A DNA stretch of 17,605 nucleotides. Source: CAZAZQ01 sp964489705. Lineage in GTDB: Bacteria > Zixibacteria > MSB-5A5 > GN15 > FEB-12. The translations under genes were made by a program, and so were the position numbers. Where the stretch lies: NCBI GenBank assembly GCA_964489705.1, contig CAZAZQ010000031.1, positions 1 through 17,605 on the forward strand, given 5' to 3'. Below are positions 1 through 7,047 of this stretch, piece after piece. The notes beneath the pieces are model-generated. The model was not told the DNA's origin, did not search any database, and saw nothing but the letters and a program-made list of their open reading frames with translations. The stretch's first letter is position 1. Every line of letters begins with the position of its first letter.

Positions 1-1867
1 TGACGTCGCCGCGAGCGTCGATAGAGTCGGCGCAGGCAATGTCAACGCCACCGTTGAAGAAGTCGATGATCCGATACGGATCGGGCTTGCAGTCGCCGAT
101 CTCGACGTCGCAAGTCGCATTGGCGCCGAAGACACCCGGGAAGTCGTAATCGAGCGAGTCGATGCGATACGGCGGCAGCGAATCGTCAAACGGATACTCC
201 CACACATACCGAGATATCCAGAGGGTATCACCCGTCACAGATGAGATGGTGTTGTCGCCGCAGTCGGTCCAGTAGAACCGAATCGGGGCATACATGCACT
301 CAAATTGACGGTTGTCGGTGACCAGGAAGTCCAACCTGGCGAGTTCACCCAGCGTGCCGGAGAAGCAACTCGGGTGATTGCCGCCGTTGTTGGTTTCCGC
401 CATGGCAACCAGTCTCACCGTCCCACCCCAGAAGAAGTGCGGGTAGTATGACGGATGGAACCAGGTCCGATACGTGAAGTACTCCCAACCGCAGTCTTCG
501 AGCAGAGCGCCCATTTCGGCGTATTGGAAGTTCAAAGCCGACCGATCGTATTCGATGACGAAGTTGTAACCGCCCATTTCGTTTGGCGGCTGGATCAGGC
601 TGTCGAGATAAATCGAGATTTGCTCATGGTGTCCCTGGATGGACATATGGGTCTTCTCGATGTTCACCCGGAAGGTCGGGATGACTTGAATCTCGACACA
701 GCAGGTATCGGCATTGGTCGGGCTGCACGCCGGATCGATGTTCGCACCGTCGGTAACGGCAAAGCACAGCTCAAAGGTGCCGATGTATGAGTTATCCTCT
801 TCAGTTTGCCATTCCCACTCACCAGTAGCAGGATCAATGGTAACCGTTCCAGGTCCGTCGAAGCTGACCACGGAGTAGTAGAGCGGAGAAGGACCACCAT
901 CGGGGTCGGTAGCACAGACAGTGCCGGTTGCCGCCGTACCCCAGACGATCTTGCTGGTATATCCGCACAGAGTGTCGGTCGGGCAGGTGTCAACCGGGCA
1001 GCTGATTTCCGGAGGAATATTGTACACACAGATGTTGAAAGACGTCGAAGCTGTGGCACCACAGGAATCCTCTACTTGAACGTCAATGGTATGAGTACCA
1101 ACATTAGCACCGCCGGGTGACCATTGCATATACGCAGTCGTATCGTCAGTCTTGTTGATAGTCATGGCCGGAGCAGGAGGAGGGGTCAGAAGGCTGAAAT
1201 CCAAGACCTCGCAACCATTCGCCAGATCGGGGTCGTGCCCGTAAGCATAACCCGTATAAGTTTCACTCCAGTGAATGGTGGCATCTGCAATCGGATCGAT
1301 TGTCGGAGCTTGGTTCTCAATGGTGACTGTCCCGGCATTGACTGCCGCTGCTATCATCGTCGTTGTGGCGCAGTCGACAAATTGCGTGGTTGCCGAAATA
1401 GTACAGGTGGCGCACGGATTCAACGTCAAGTCCGCACCTGTGATTTCGATCGTTCCGGCGCAGACGTCATTAGTGGTAAACTCCAACTGAGCTACCGTCG
1501 TCTGCCCCGCCGACAAACATGCATCGCCAGGATCAATCATCATACCGGCTATGCGTATCGTGTCAGGAGACGTATAGTCGACTCTACTGAGGTCAACTAT
1601 GCGGTTAGTGAGAACCGTCAGTCCCGGATCCCAATTTACATTAACATTGGTGAAAAAGGCTCCCCCGCTTCCTTCGGTGACTTCAAGAATAATCTCGAAG
1701 GCACTGATGTCGGAGGGATTGTTCACGTCAATATTTAATGCATCGGTGTAGCACCGATAGGTTGTCATAGACTGAACGGTCACTTCCTGAGCAGACGATA
1801 ACGAGAACGCACATACCAGTATAAAGGAGGTCAGCAGCAAAGAATATAGCGTTCTTTTTTGCATCAT
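1..1867 (-). CDS. Large secreted cohesin-like/Ig-like protein, 3' end beyond window
   Basis: I translated this frame directly: 622 uninterrupted codons from ATG at 1867, still open at base 1, so the C-terminus is missing. Residues 1-26 form a Sec signal peptide (MMQKR, hydrophobic LLLTSFILVCAF, likely cleavage after SLSSA). Residues about 28-165 and 398-560 look like cohesin-type beta-sandwiches; the second has the typical GGYNFVIEYDRSALNF strand and a later LGELARLDFLV strand. Residues about 185-395 are Ig-like/putative-Ig modules (NQAPTIDPIADATI; IPPEISCPVD) with many cysteines. The last visible residues (DCKPDPYRIIDFFNGG, then ADSIDARGDV) look like the lead-in to a dockerin-like calcium-binding repeat, which would continue outside the window. 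ATG 1867 is preferred over the in-frame ATG 1873 because the AAGGAG box lies 7 nt upstream of 1867 but only 1 nt from 1873. Probable role: extracellular structural or binding protein. Domain names are by eye; the specific function is unknown. Confidence 0.85.
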   Translation of the reverse strand, partial: MMQKRTLYSLLLTSFILVCAFSLSSAQEVTVQSMTTYRCYTDALNIDVNNPSDISAFEIILEVTEGSGGAFFTNVNVNWDPGLTVLTNRIVDLSRVDYTSPDTIRIAGMMIDPGDACLSAGQTTVAQLEFTTNDVCAGTIEITGADLTLNPCATCTISATTQFVDCATTTMIAAAVNAGTVTIENQAPTIDPIADATIHWSETYTGYAYGHDPDLANGCEVLDFSLLTPPPAPAMTINKTDDTTAYMQWSPGGANVGTHTIDVQVEDSCGATASTSFNICVYNIPPEISCPVDTCPTDTLCGYTSKIVWGTAATGTVCATDPDGGPSPLYYSVVSFDGPGTVTIDPATGEWEWQTEEDNSYIGTFELCFAVTDGANIDPACSPTNADTCCVEIQVIPTFRVNIEKTHMSIQGHHEQISIYLDSLIQPPNEMGGYNFVIEYDRSALNFQYAEMGALLEDCGWEYFTYRTWFHPSYYPHFFWGGTVRLVAMAETNNGGNHPSCFSGTLGELARLDFLVTDNRQFECMYAPIRFYWTDCGDNTISSVTGDTLWISRYVWEYPFDDSLPPYRIDSLDYDFPGVFGANATCDVEIGDCKPDPYRIIDFFNGGVDIACADSIDARGDV

Positions 1868-1874
1868 TAACATG

Positions 1875-1880
1875 CTCCTT
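1875..1880 (-). promoter_or_regulatory. Shine-Dalgarno that sets the start of the left-edge secreted protein
   Basis: AAGGAG on the minus strand, 7 nt before ATG 1867. Three in-frame ATGs (1873, 1867, 1864) crowd here; only 1867 and 1864 have workable spacing, with 1867 the best. Confidence 0.75.
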
Positions 1881-2163
1881 TAATCATTAAAAATCAGTGA
1901 CACTAGCGGTAACCATCTCAAGTTTACCCAAAGATAATTACCTTGAATTCCGATTCTTCGCCACAGGGCCGGGGATCGGTACCCGTCAAAACCATCTTAC
2001 CCTCGTCTCTCCTCACAGGTACACGACCTGCAAAGAAAGCGGATAGAAAGTAAGATAATTTTGAGTGAATTACATTTGCGAGATGCATAAAACTCATCAG
2101 AGTGTACTTCACCCTTCAAAGTTTTACAATCTCTGTAAAAACCGACCTAAGAGCTGATTCTTG

Positions 2164-2190
2164 ATAACGTCAACTAAGTCTTGACGTTAT
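2164..2190 (-). promoter_or_regulatory. Perfect 10-bp inverted repeat in the leader
   Basis: ATAACGTCAA (2164-2173) and TTGACGTTAT (2181-2190) are exact reverse complements around a 7-nt spacer. It lies about 60-85 nt downstream of the predicted start. No T-run follows in the minus direction, so it is not an intrinsic terminator. It could be a leader stem-loop or a dimeric repressor site. Confidence 0.6.
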
Positions 2191-2253
2191 GTAAGGTGCG
2201 ACAGAATCAAAACAGAAGCGCTTTTTAACACAACCATTTCCCTAGACGCCAAC

Positions 2254-2281
2254 AGTATAATATTTTCCTGAATTTTGTCAA
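2254..2281 (-). promoter_or_regulatory. Sigma70-type promoter for the left-edge secreted gene
   Basis: Minus strand: TTGACA (2281-2276), 16-nt spacer, TATACT (2259-2254). The -35 is a perfect consensus match and the -10 matches 5 of 6. Transcription would run left into the long leader and the secreted protein gene. Confidence 0.65.
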
Positions 2282-2668
2282 TACTTTTTTTCAAAAAACC
2301 AACGAAAAAATATCTACTACCTTTCGTAGTAACAAAACCGCTCTCTCCGCCGATCCTTCAAACCACCACCCGACCTCCGGAAAAAACCGCTTCCGCAAAA
2401 TCAAGAGCGTTCCGGTTCGATTTCTCTCTTTCCTCAACCAACGGACTCCCCGCAGTTCTTCAGTGAACTTTTTAGTCCACGTTGCCCGACAGAGATAGTG
2501 ATTTTTTTCGCATTCTCGTATGGATACAACCGAGAGTGTTAGGGGGTAAAAGGCAATGTATGTTACCGCTATTCGTGAAAAAGTTCACAAGCGTTGTCGG
2601 GTAGAAGGTTTTCTTTTACCTTCCTCCCTCTGATCGTAGGTGTTTTTTACCTACTCAGGTGTGCTCGC
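2282..2668. other. 387-nt non-coding stretch rich in inverted repeats; possible structured RNA
   Basis: No convincing gene is present. On the plus strand GTGAACTTTTT (2463-2473) pairs with AAAAAGTTCAC (2578-2588), and CCCGACA (2485-2491) pairs with TGTCGGG (2595-2601). The two stems interleave, as in a pseudoknot. Between them CATTCTCG (2511-2518) pairs with CGAGAGTG (2531-2538) with one wobble. Two small hairpins follow: GAAGGT/ACCTTC at 2604-2623 and GTAGGT/ACCTAC at 2636-2654. A weak hairpin TACTAC/GTAGTA lies at 2315-2331, with a T-run after it on the minus strand. It could be a small RNA, a decayed gene or chance; no RNA family was recognised. Confidence 0.3.
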
Positions 2669-2697
2669 AAAAAAAGCACCGACAGTGAAGTCGGTGC
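2669..2697 (-). terminator. Intrinsic terminator after ftsH
   Basis: On the minus strand GCACCGAC (2697-2690), a 6-nt loop and GTCGGTGC (2683-2676) form a perfect 8-bp GC-rich stem followed directly by seven T (2675-2669). It lies 31 nt past the ftsH stop and closes the minus-strand housekeeping block. Confidence 0.9.
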
Positions 2698-2728
2698 CTT
2701 ATATAAAAACGAGAATGATAGTCCTGTT

Positions 2729-4687
2729 TTAGCCGTTCGGTGTCGGAGTCGGTGCCGGGGTCGGTTCGACGTCACCGGCAGAGCGCCCGATAATCCGGTC
2801 GACTTCCTCGCCGTCGATGATTTCTTTCTCCAGCAACGCTTTGGCAAGTTTATGCAGTTTGTCGATATTTTTTTCCAGAATTTCCCGAGCCGTATCTTCC
2901 GCTTTTTTGAGGAAGTTGGTCACCTCCAGGTCGATTTTGACGGCAGTGGCTTCGGAATAATCCTTTTGCTGCGCCATTTCTCTGCCGAGGAAGATATGCT
3001 CTTCGGTTCTGCCGAACGTAACGGGACCCAGTTTTTCCGACATGCCCCAGTTGCAGACCATCTTGCGGGCTAACTTGGTGGCGCGCTCGAGGTCGTTGCC
3101 TGCGCCGGTGTCAAGCTGTTTGAAGACAATGAGTTCCGCTACTCTTCCGCCCATGAGCACGGCAAGGGTGGTCTCGAGGTAGTCCTTGGAGTGAGTGTGC
3201 CGCTCGTCTTCCGGAAGCGATTGGGTCACACCCAGCGCCATTCCTCTCGGGATAATGGTCACCTTATGGATGGGGTCAGCCAGCGGGAGGAATTTGGCGA
3301 CCAGCGTATGTCCGCTTTCGTGGTAGGCGATAATTTCTTTTTCTTCGTCGGTGATAACGAGGGATTTCCTGGCGGAGCCCATCAGAACCTTGTCTTTTGC
3401 CTCTTCGAAATCTTCCATCGTGACGGCGTTTTTGTTCCGTCGGGAAGCCAAAAGAGCCGCTTCGTTGACCATGTTCGCCAGATCCGCCCCGGACATCCCC
3501 GGAGTACCGCGGGCGAGAATTTTCAAATCAACGTCATCCCCAAGCTTGATTTTACGTACATGGACTTTCAAAATCCCTTCTCTCCCTTTGACATCCGGGG
3601 TTGGGACGACGATTTGCCGGTCGAACCGTCCCGGTCGGAGCAAAGCCGGATCGAGTACATCCGGGCGGTTGGTGGCGGCGATGAGGATAACGCCTTCGTT
3701 GGAATCGAAGCCGTCCATTTCGACCAGCAACTGGTTGAGAGTTTGTTCCCTTTCGTCGTGACCACCGCCCAAACCGGCGCCTCGGTGTCTTCCGACGGCG
3801 TCGATTTCATCGATGAAAATGATACAGGGGGCGTTTTTCTTGCCTTGCTCAAACAAATCTCTCACCCGGCTGGCGCCGACGCCGACAAACATTTCCACAA
3901 AATCCGAGCCGGACATTGAGAAAAACGGCACTCCCGCTTCCCCGGCAACGGCTCGAGCCAGCAGAGTTTTCCCGGTTCCGGGAGGACCGAGCAAAAGAGC
4001 GCCTTTGGGGATTTTTCCGCCCAGTTTTTGGAATTTCGCCGGATCCTGCAAGAACTCTATGATTTCCTTGAGTTCTTCCTTGGCTTCGTCGGCACCGGCG
4101 ACGTCGTTGAACGTCACCTTCGGGCGTTCATCGGTGAGCAACTTAGCTTTGCTCTTCCCGAAGGAAAAAATCCCCTTGGGACCGGAAGCTCCTTGCATCT
4201 GCCGCAGGAAGAAAAGCCAGACAAATATCAACGCCAACCAGGGAAGAATAGTCAGCAGGTACGAAATATAATTCGACTCGATTTCAGCGACGATTCGGGC
4301 TCCGCTGTTCTCAAGGCGTTTTATCAGTTCGTAATTGGTGTCCGGGAAAGGGATTCTGGTTTTGAACTTGGAGTAAGTCCGTTTCGTTTTAGTAGAACTG
4401 AACTCCTTGGGAGTCTTCAGCTTACCTTCGACCTCCCGGTCTTTGAAGGTGACTTCTTCAATGTTTTTTTGATCTATTTCCTGAACAAATTCGGTGTACG
4501 AGATTTCCGCCTTGTCGGAATTGGCGCCGGTGTAGAGACTGTAAAACGTCAGGGCGATGAGGGCGAGGGTAATCCAAAAAAGGAACGATTTCCCCGGTCC
4601 GCGCCACCCGACAGGTTCTTTCGGCTTGTCGCCTTTTTTCTTGGGGGAGTGAGAAAAAAGTTTTTTATCGTCGTTCGGTTCCGTCAC
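2729..4687 (-). CDS. ftsH: ATP-dependent zinc metalloprotease FtsH
   Basis: Membrane-anchored hexameric AAA+ protease that extracts and degrades membrane and some cytosolic proteins. The 652 residues are a normal full length. Visible features: a charged cytoplasmic N-terminus; TM1 about 34-53 (FLFWITLALIALTFYSLYT); a periplasmic domain about 55-140; TM2 about 141-161; Walker A GPPGTGKT (234-241); Walker B FIDEID (291-296); second region of homology with R351 and R354 in RPGRFDR; zinc site HESGH (456-460, H456/E457/H460) and the third ligand D532 in GAGNDLERAT. HESGH replaces the commoner HEAGH, leaving the catalytic residues intact. The C-terminus ends in a Pro-Thr tail. The start is GTG at 4687 with GGGAG 5 nt upstream. 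It lies 166 nt downstream of hpt, completing a tilS-hpt-ftsH order common in bacteria, and is followed by a clear terminator. Confidence 0.97.
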   Translation of the reverse strand: MTEPNDDKKLFSHSPKKKGDKPKEPVGWRGPGKSFLFWITLALIALTFYSLYTGANSDKAEISYTEFVQEIDQKNIEEVTFKDREVEGKLKTPKEFSSTKTKRTYSKFKTRIPFPDTNYELIKRLENSGARIVAEIESNYISYLLTILPWLALIFVWLFFLRQMQGASGPKGIFSFGKSKAKLLTDERPKVTFNDVAGADEAKEELKEIIEFLQDPAKFQKLGGKIPKGALLLGPPGTGKTLLARAVAGEAGVPFFSMSGSDFVEMFVGVGASRVRDLFEQGKKNAPCIIFIDEIDAVGRHRGAGLGGGHDEREQTLNQLLVEMDGFDSNEGVILIAATNRPDVLDPALLRPGRFDRQIVVPTPDVKGREGILKVHVRKIKLGDDVDLKILARGTPGMSGADLANMVNEAALLASRRNKNAVTMEDFEEAKDKVLMGSARKSLVITDEEKEIIAYHESGHTLVAKFLPLADPIHKVTIIPRGMALGVTQSLPEDERHTHSKDYLETTLAVLMGGRVAELIVFKQLDTGAGNDLERATKLARKMVCNWGMSEKLGPVTFGRTEEHIFLGREMAQQKDYSEATAVKIDLEVTNFLKKAEDTAREILEKNIDKLHKLAKALLEKEIIDGEEVDRIIGRSAGDVEPTPAPTPTPNG

Positions 4688-4853
4688 AATTTCTCCCAGT
4701 CAAATCTTCATTGTCTTTTTTTGATGCCGAAACCATTCGTTCCGACATCCGGTCTTTTCGTTATTATTTCTTTCCGATTACAATCGGGTACTTGTTCATA
4801 CACTTTATACCGGAAAAAGCTCCTATAATTCATATCGGTACAAGGAGGACTTC

Positions 4854-5405
4854 CTATTCATCTATAACTCTTCCGATGTAGGGAAGGTTGCGATATTTTT
4901 GGGTGTTGTCCAAGCCGAAACCGATGACGAAGTCGTTACCGATGGAAAACCCCTTGTACTTGATGTTCAGTTTCACCCGGTGGCTGGCAGGTTTGTCGAT
5001 GAGGGTAACTATCTCAATCGACGCCGGTTTCTGCTGTTGCAACTGCTCGATGATGGAAGTCGCCGTCTTGCCGGTATCGACGACTCCTTCGACGATAAGC
5101 ACATGCCGCCCTTCCAGCGGGATGGAGAGCTCCCCGCCCAACAGCAAATTTTCCGACTGATGCGCCCCGTGACGGTAGGAAGCCGCCGTGACAAACTCCA
5201 GCTCCAACGGCAGGTTTATCGAACGCATAAGGTCCGCCAGAAAGACCACTCCCCCCTTGAGGACACAGACCAGCACGGGGATTTTCCCGGCGTAATCCTT
5301 GGTAATTTGATTCCCTAACTCAGCGATACGCTTGGCGATACGCTGTTGATCCAAAAGGACTTCAAAGGGAACTCTCCTGTTTTTTTCTTCGCTCACAGAC
5401 CTCAA
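4854..5405 (-). CDS. hpt: Hypoxanthine phosphoribosyltransferase
   Basis: Purine-salvage enzyme joining hypoxanthine or guanine to PRPP to give IMP or GMP, cytosolic. Counted from TTG 5405 it has 183 residues, the usual length. Visible: loop motif LKGG (49-52), flexible-loop region around ASYRHG (75-80), PRPP motif VLIVEGVVDTGKT (102-114), DKP (137-139; the Lys contacts purine O6 in the family), NDFVIGFGLD with the base-stacking Phe159 and D166, and a C-terminal YRNLPYIG. The PRPP motif normally reads E-D-x-x-D; here the second acidic residue is Gly107 (codon GGA), while E106 and the catalytic-base position D110 are kept. The start is uncertain: TTG 5405 has AGGG about 8 nt upstream, and GTG 5396 is an alternative with GAGG 3 nt upstream. 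It overlaps the 3' end of tilS by 44 nt (35 with the GTG start), implying translational coupling. Confidence 0.93.
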   Translation of the reverse strand: MRSVSEEKNRRVPFEVLLDQQRIAKRIAELGNQITKDYAGKIPVLVCVLKGGVVFLADLMRSINLPLELEFVTAASYRHGAHQSENLLLGGELSIPLEGRHVLIVEGVVDTGKTATSIIEQLQQQKPASIEIVTLIDKPASHRVKLNIKYKGFSIGNDFVIGFGLDNTQKYRNLPYIGRVIDE

Positions 5406-6759
5406 TTTTCATCACCCTGCTTGTATGTGCATTTATTTTTACTCTCTCGTCTATTTCGTATCCTACCAGCCAGACAATCCCTTTGCCGTCGACAACCACC
5501 GGGATTTCATCCCGGTATACTTTCGGCACTTTTCGGTCGGTCAAATAATCGCCGACTTTTTTGGTTCCTTTCATTCCCAACGGGGTGAATCGGTCACCCG
5601 GCTTGATAGAGCGCACCACCAGCGGCGGGGTGAGCGTTTCCCAGTCAACCCATACCTGTCGAGCTTGCCGCGGCGTTTTGACCGAGCCTCTGGGAGGTCT
5701 TGCCGTCGCTGCTTTCAGATTCAACCGAAGTTCGCTCAGTCGGCACAGGCGCCCCGGGATGAGCTCGTGCGAAAAGGCTATCCGCCGCTTTTTGAACAAT
5801 ACTATTTTCTCTTTTGCTCTCACCGCCTGAATCGATTGCGGGAGTGAGAGCGCCGTACCTCCGGAGAGACAAAATTTATCCAGCCTATCGACCACTTCTT
5901 TGTCCGGCGCCGAGGCGCTGCCTGAAAGCTCTGTCAGACAACGCCTTAGCAATCTTCGCCGTAACCAAATATCATAACTGATAAACGCTTTCAAATCAAG
6001 CTCTAATTTTCCTCCCACCGTTGTTTTGACGATTTTTTTTTGCCTTTTGGCGACGTACGCTTCAAGGAAAGCTTCCTCTTCGGCTGCCGTTTCGGAAAGA
6101 TTGAGCAGAGCGGCGTCGACGTTGGGATTGAGATGCTTTCTGATAAGCGGCAGGAGGCGGTTACGGATATAGTTGCGGGCAAAATCGGTTTTCAGATTCG
6201 ACCGGTCGAGACAGTACGGGAGATGATGTTTCTCAAGGAAGTCATAAATCTCGTGCTTGGTGATTTCATAGAGCGGGCGGATGATTTTTCCCCGCCGGAT
6301 GGGGATACCTTGTAGGCCGGTTCTGCCGGTGCCGCGCAAGATTCGGAAGAGCACCGTTTCCACCCGATCGTCAACATGGTGGGCAAGGGCGATTTTGTCG
6401 AAACCATATTCCTTCGCCAATTCCTCGAACACCGCATAGCGGATTTCCCGGGCGGTCTCTTCGATGCCTTTCTTGAGCTTCTTGGCATGAGCGGGGATAT
6501 CTTCGGTTCTGATAATCAGCTCAACGCCCAGCGAATCGCACAACTTTCGGCAGAATTTTTCTTCTTTCTTGGCGGCGCGGGGACGGAGCCGATGGTTAAG
6601 GTAGACGGCGGAGAGAGAGAACCCCAGCTTTCTTGTAAGTTTGTGCAACACAAAGAGAAGCGCCACCGAGTCCGGTCCGCCGGAAAGCCCCGCCAGCACT
6701 TTCTCACCGGGAGAAACAAGATTATGCGCTTCGATTGTCCGGGCAACTTTGGTAATCAT
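5362..6759 (-). CDS. tilS: tRNA(Ile)-lysidine synthase
   Basis: ATP-dependent enzyme that converts C34 of the tRNA-Ile CAU anticodon to lysidine so that it reads AUA; essential and cytosolic. The 465 residues cover the full long form. Residues 1-215 are the PP-loop ATPase with SGGPDS (26-31), HHVDDRVET (127-135; the usual HHxDDQxET with Arg for Gln), RGTGRTGLQGI (142-152) and the LDRSN...FARNYIRN segment (184-200). A helical linker follows, and residues about 382-452 form the TilS C-terminal domain (RSIKPGDRFTPLG, KVGDYLTDRKVP, then a glycine-valine-rich end). It starts at ATG 6759 with no obvious Shine-Dalgarno. The 3' end overlaps hpt in another frame. It leads the tilS-hpt-ftsH block. Confidence 0.96.
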   Translation of the reverse strand: MITKVARTIEAHNLVSPGEKVLAGLSGGPDSVALLFVLHKLTRKLGFSLSAVYLNHRLRPRAAKKEEKFCRKLCDSLGVELIIRTEDIPAHAKKLKKGIEETAREIRYAVFEELAKEYGFDKIALAHHVDDRVETVLFRILRGTGRTGLQGIPIRRGKIIRPLYEITKHEIYDFLEKHHLPYCLDRSNLKTDFARNYIRNRLLPLIRKHLNPNVDAALLNLSETAAEEEAFLEAYVAKRQKKIVKTTVGGKLELDLKAFISYDIWLRRRLLRRCLTELSGSASAPDKEVVDRLDKFCLSGGTALSLPQSIQAVRAKEKIVLFKKRRIAFSHELIPGRLCRLSELRLNLKAATARPPRGSVKTPRQARQVWVDWETLTPPLVVRSIKPGDRFTPLGMKGTKKVGDYLTDRKVPKVYRDEIPVVVDGKGIVWLVGYEIDERVKINAHTSRVMKIEVCERRKKQESSL

Positions 6760-6835
6760 CGGTATGAGAAAGATAACATATTCTCAGCAAAGTAGCGTAT
6801 GATTTTTTGTGCCATTGCGTTGATGGGCGAATTTT

Positions 6836-6859
6836 GTCGAGAGGTGCCTATGTCTCGAC
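6836..6859. repeat. 7-bp inverted repeat in the tilS upstream region
   Basis: GTCGAGA (6836-6842) and TCTCGAC (6853-6859) are exact complements around a 10-nt loop, in the 288-nt gap between tilS and the epimerase gene. There is no adjacent T-run, so it is probably not a terminator. Confidence 0.4.
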
Positions 6860-6974
6860 CACTCCTGGCATTAAGTCAGAATGTTCTTCGAAAATTTGGG
6901 AATTTTCCGAAAAGAGCCAGCGTTGCCGCCAATGCTGTCAAGGGGAGAATATTACCAAGCCGTCGCATGTCGGC

Positions 6975-7003
6975 AGGATAGAAGTTTTCTTGGACAAAGT
7001 CAA
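6975..7003 (-). promoter_or_regulatory. Candidate promoter for tilS-hpt-ftsH
   Basis: Minus strand: TTGACT (7003-6998), 17-nt spacer, TATCCT (6980-6975). The -35 matches 5 of 6 and the -10 matches 4 of 6 of the sigma70 consensus. The predicted start near 6968 gives a leader of about 210 nt before tilS. The leader contains the 7-bp inverted repeat at 6836-6859 and a 30-codon frame (6968-6876). Confidence 0.4.
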
Positions 7004-7047
7004 CCGGTTGGTTTGTAGCACCGGTGGGGAAGCTTTCAAACAAGCCG

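Larger units (their letters stand above)
1868..2247 (-). other. Long 5' leader of the left-edge secreted gene
   Basis: About 380 nt separate the predicted transcription start (near 2247) from ATG 1867. The leader holds a perfect 10-bp inverted repeat (2164-2190), a small 5-bp hairpin at 2016-2030 (CAGGT/ACCTG), and a 62-codon open frame starting GTG 2112 and ending 1924. That frame has no well-spaced Shine-Dalgarno and no recognisable domain, so I do not call it a gene. No known riboswitch consensus was recognised. The length and the internal hairpin suggest post-transcriptional control, which is inference. Confidence 0.45.

Noticed and set aside
1124..1738. 204-codon plus-strand open frame
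   Set aside because: It is antisense to the left-edge secreted protein, whose own frame has a signal peptide, Shine-Dalgarno and recognisable domains.
2275..2466. 63-codon plus-strand open frame
   Set aside because: It starts with TTG inside the -35 region of a minus-strand promoter, has no Shine-Dalgarno, and the product looks random.
2291..2590. Stop-free minus-strand stretch of about 97 codons (containing NHYLCRATWTKKF)
   Set aside because: No ATG, GTG or TTG start in its first half and no Shine-Dalgarno. It overlaps the inverted-repeat block and the promoter. It could be a decayed gene, but chance is the simpler reading.
3191..3919. 242-codon plus-strand open frame
   Set aside because: Antisense to the AAA+ core of ftsH; a shadow of a clearly real gene.
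6799..6981. 60-codon plus-strand open frame between tilS and the epimerase gene
   Set aside because: No Shine-Dalgarno, no recognisable product, and it runs against a promoter-like pair on the other strand.
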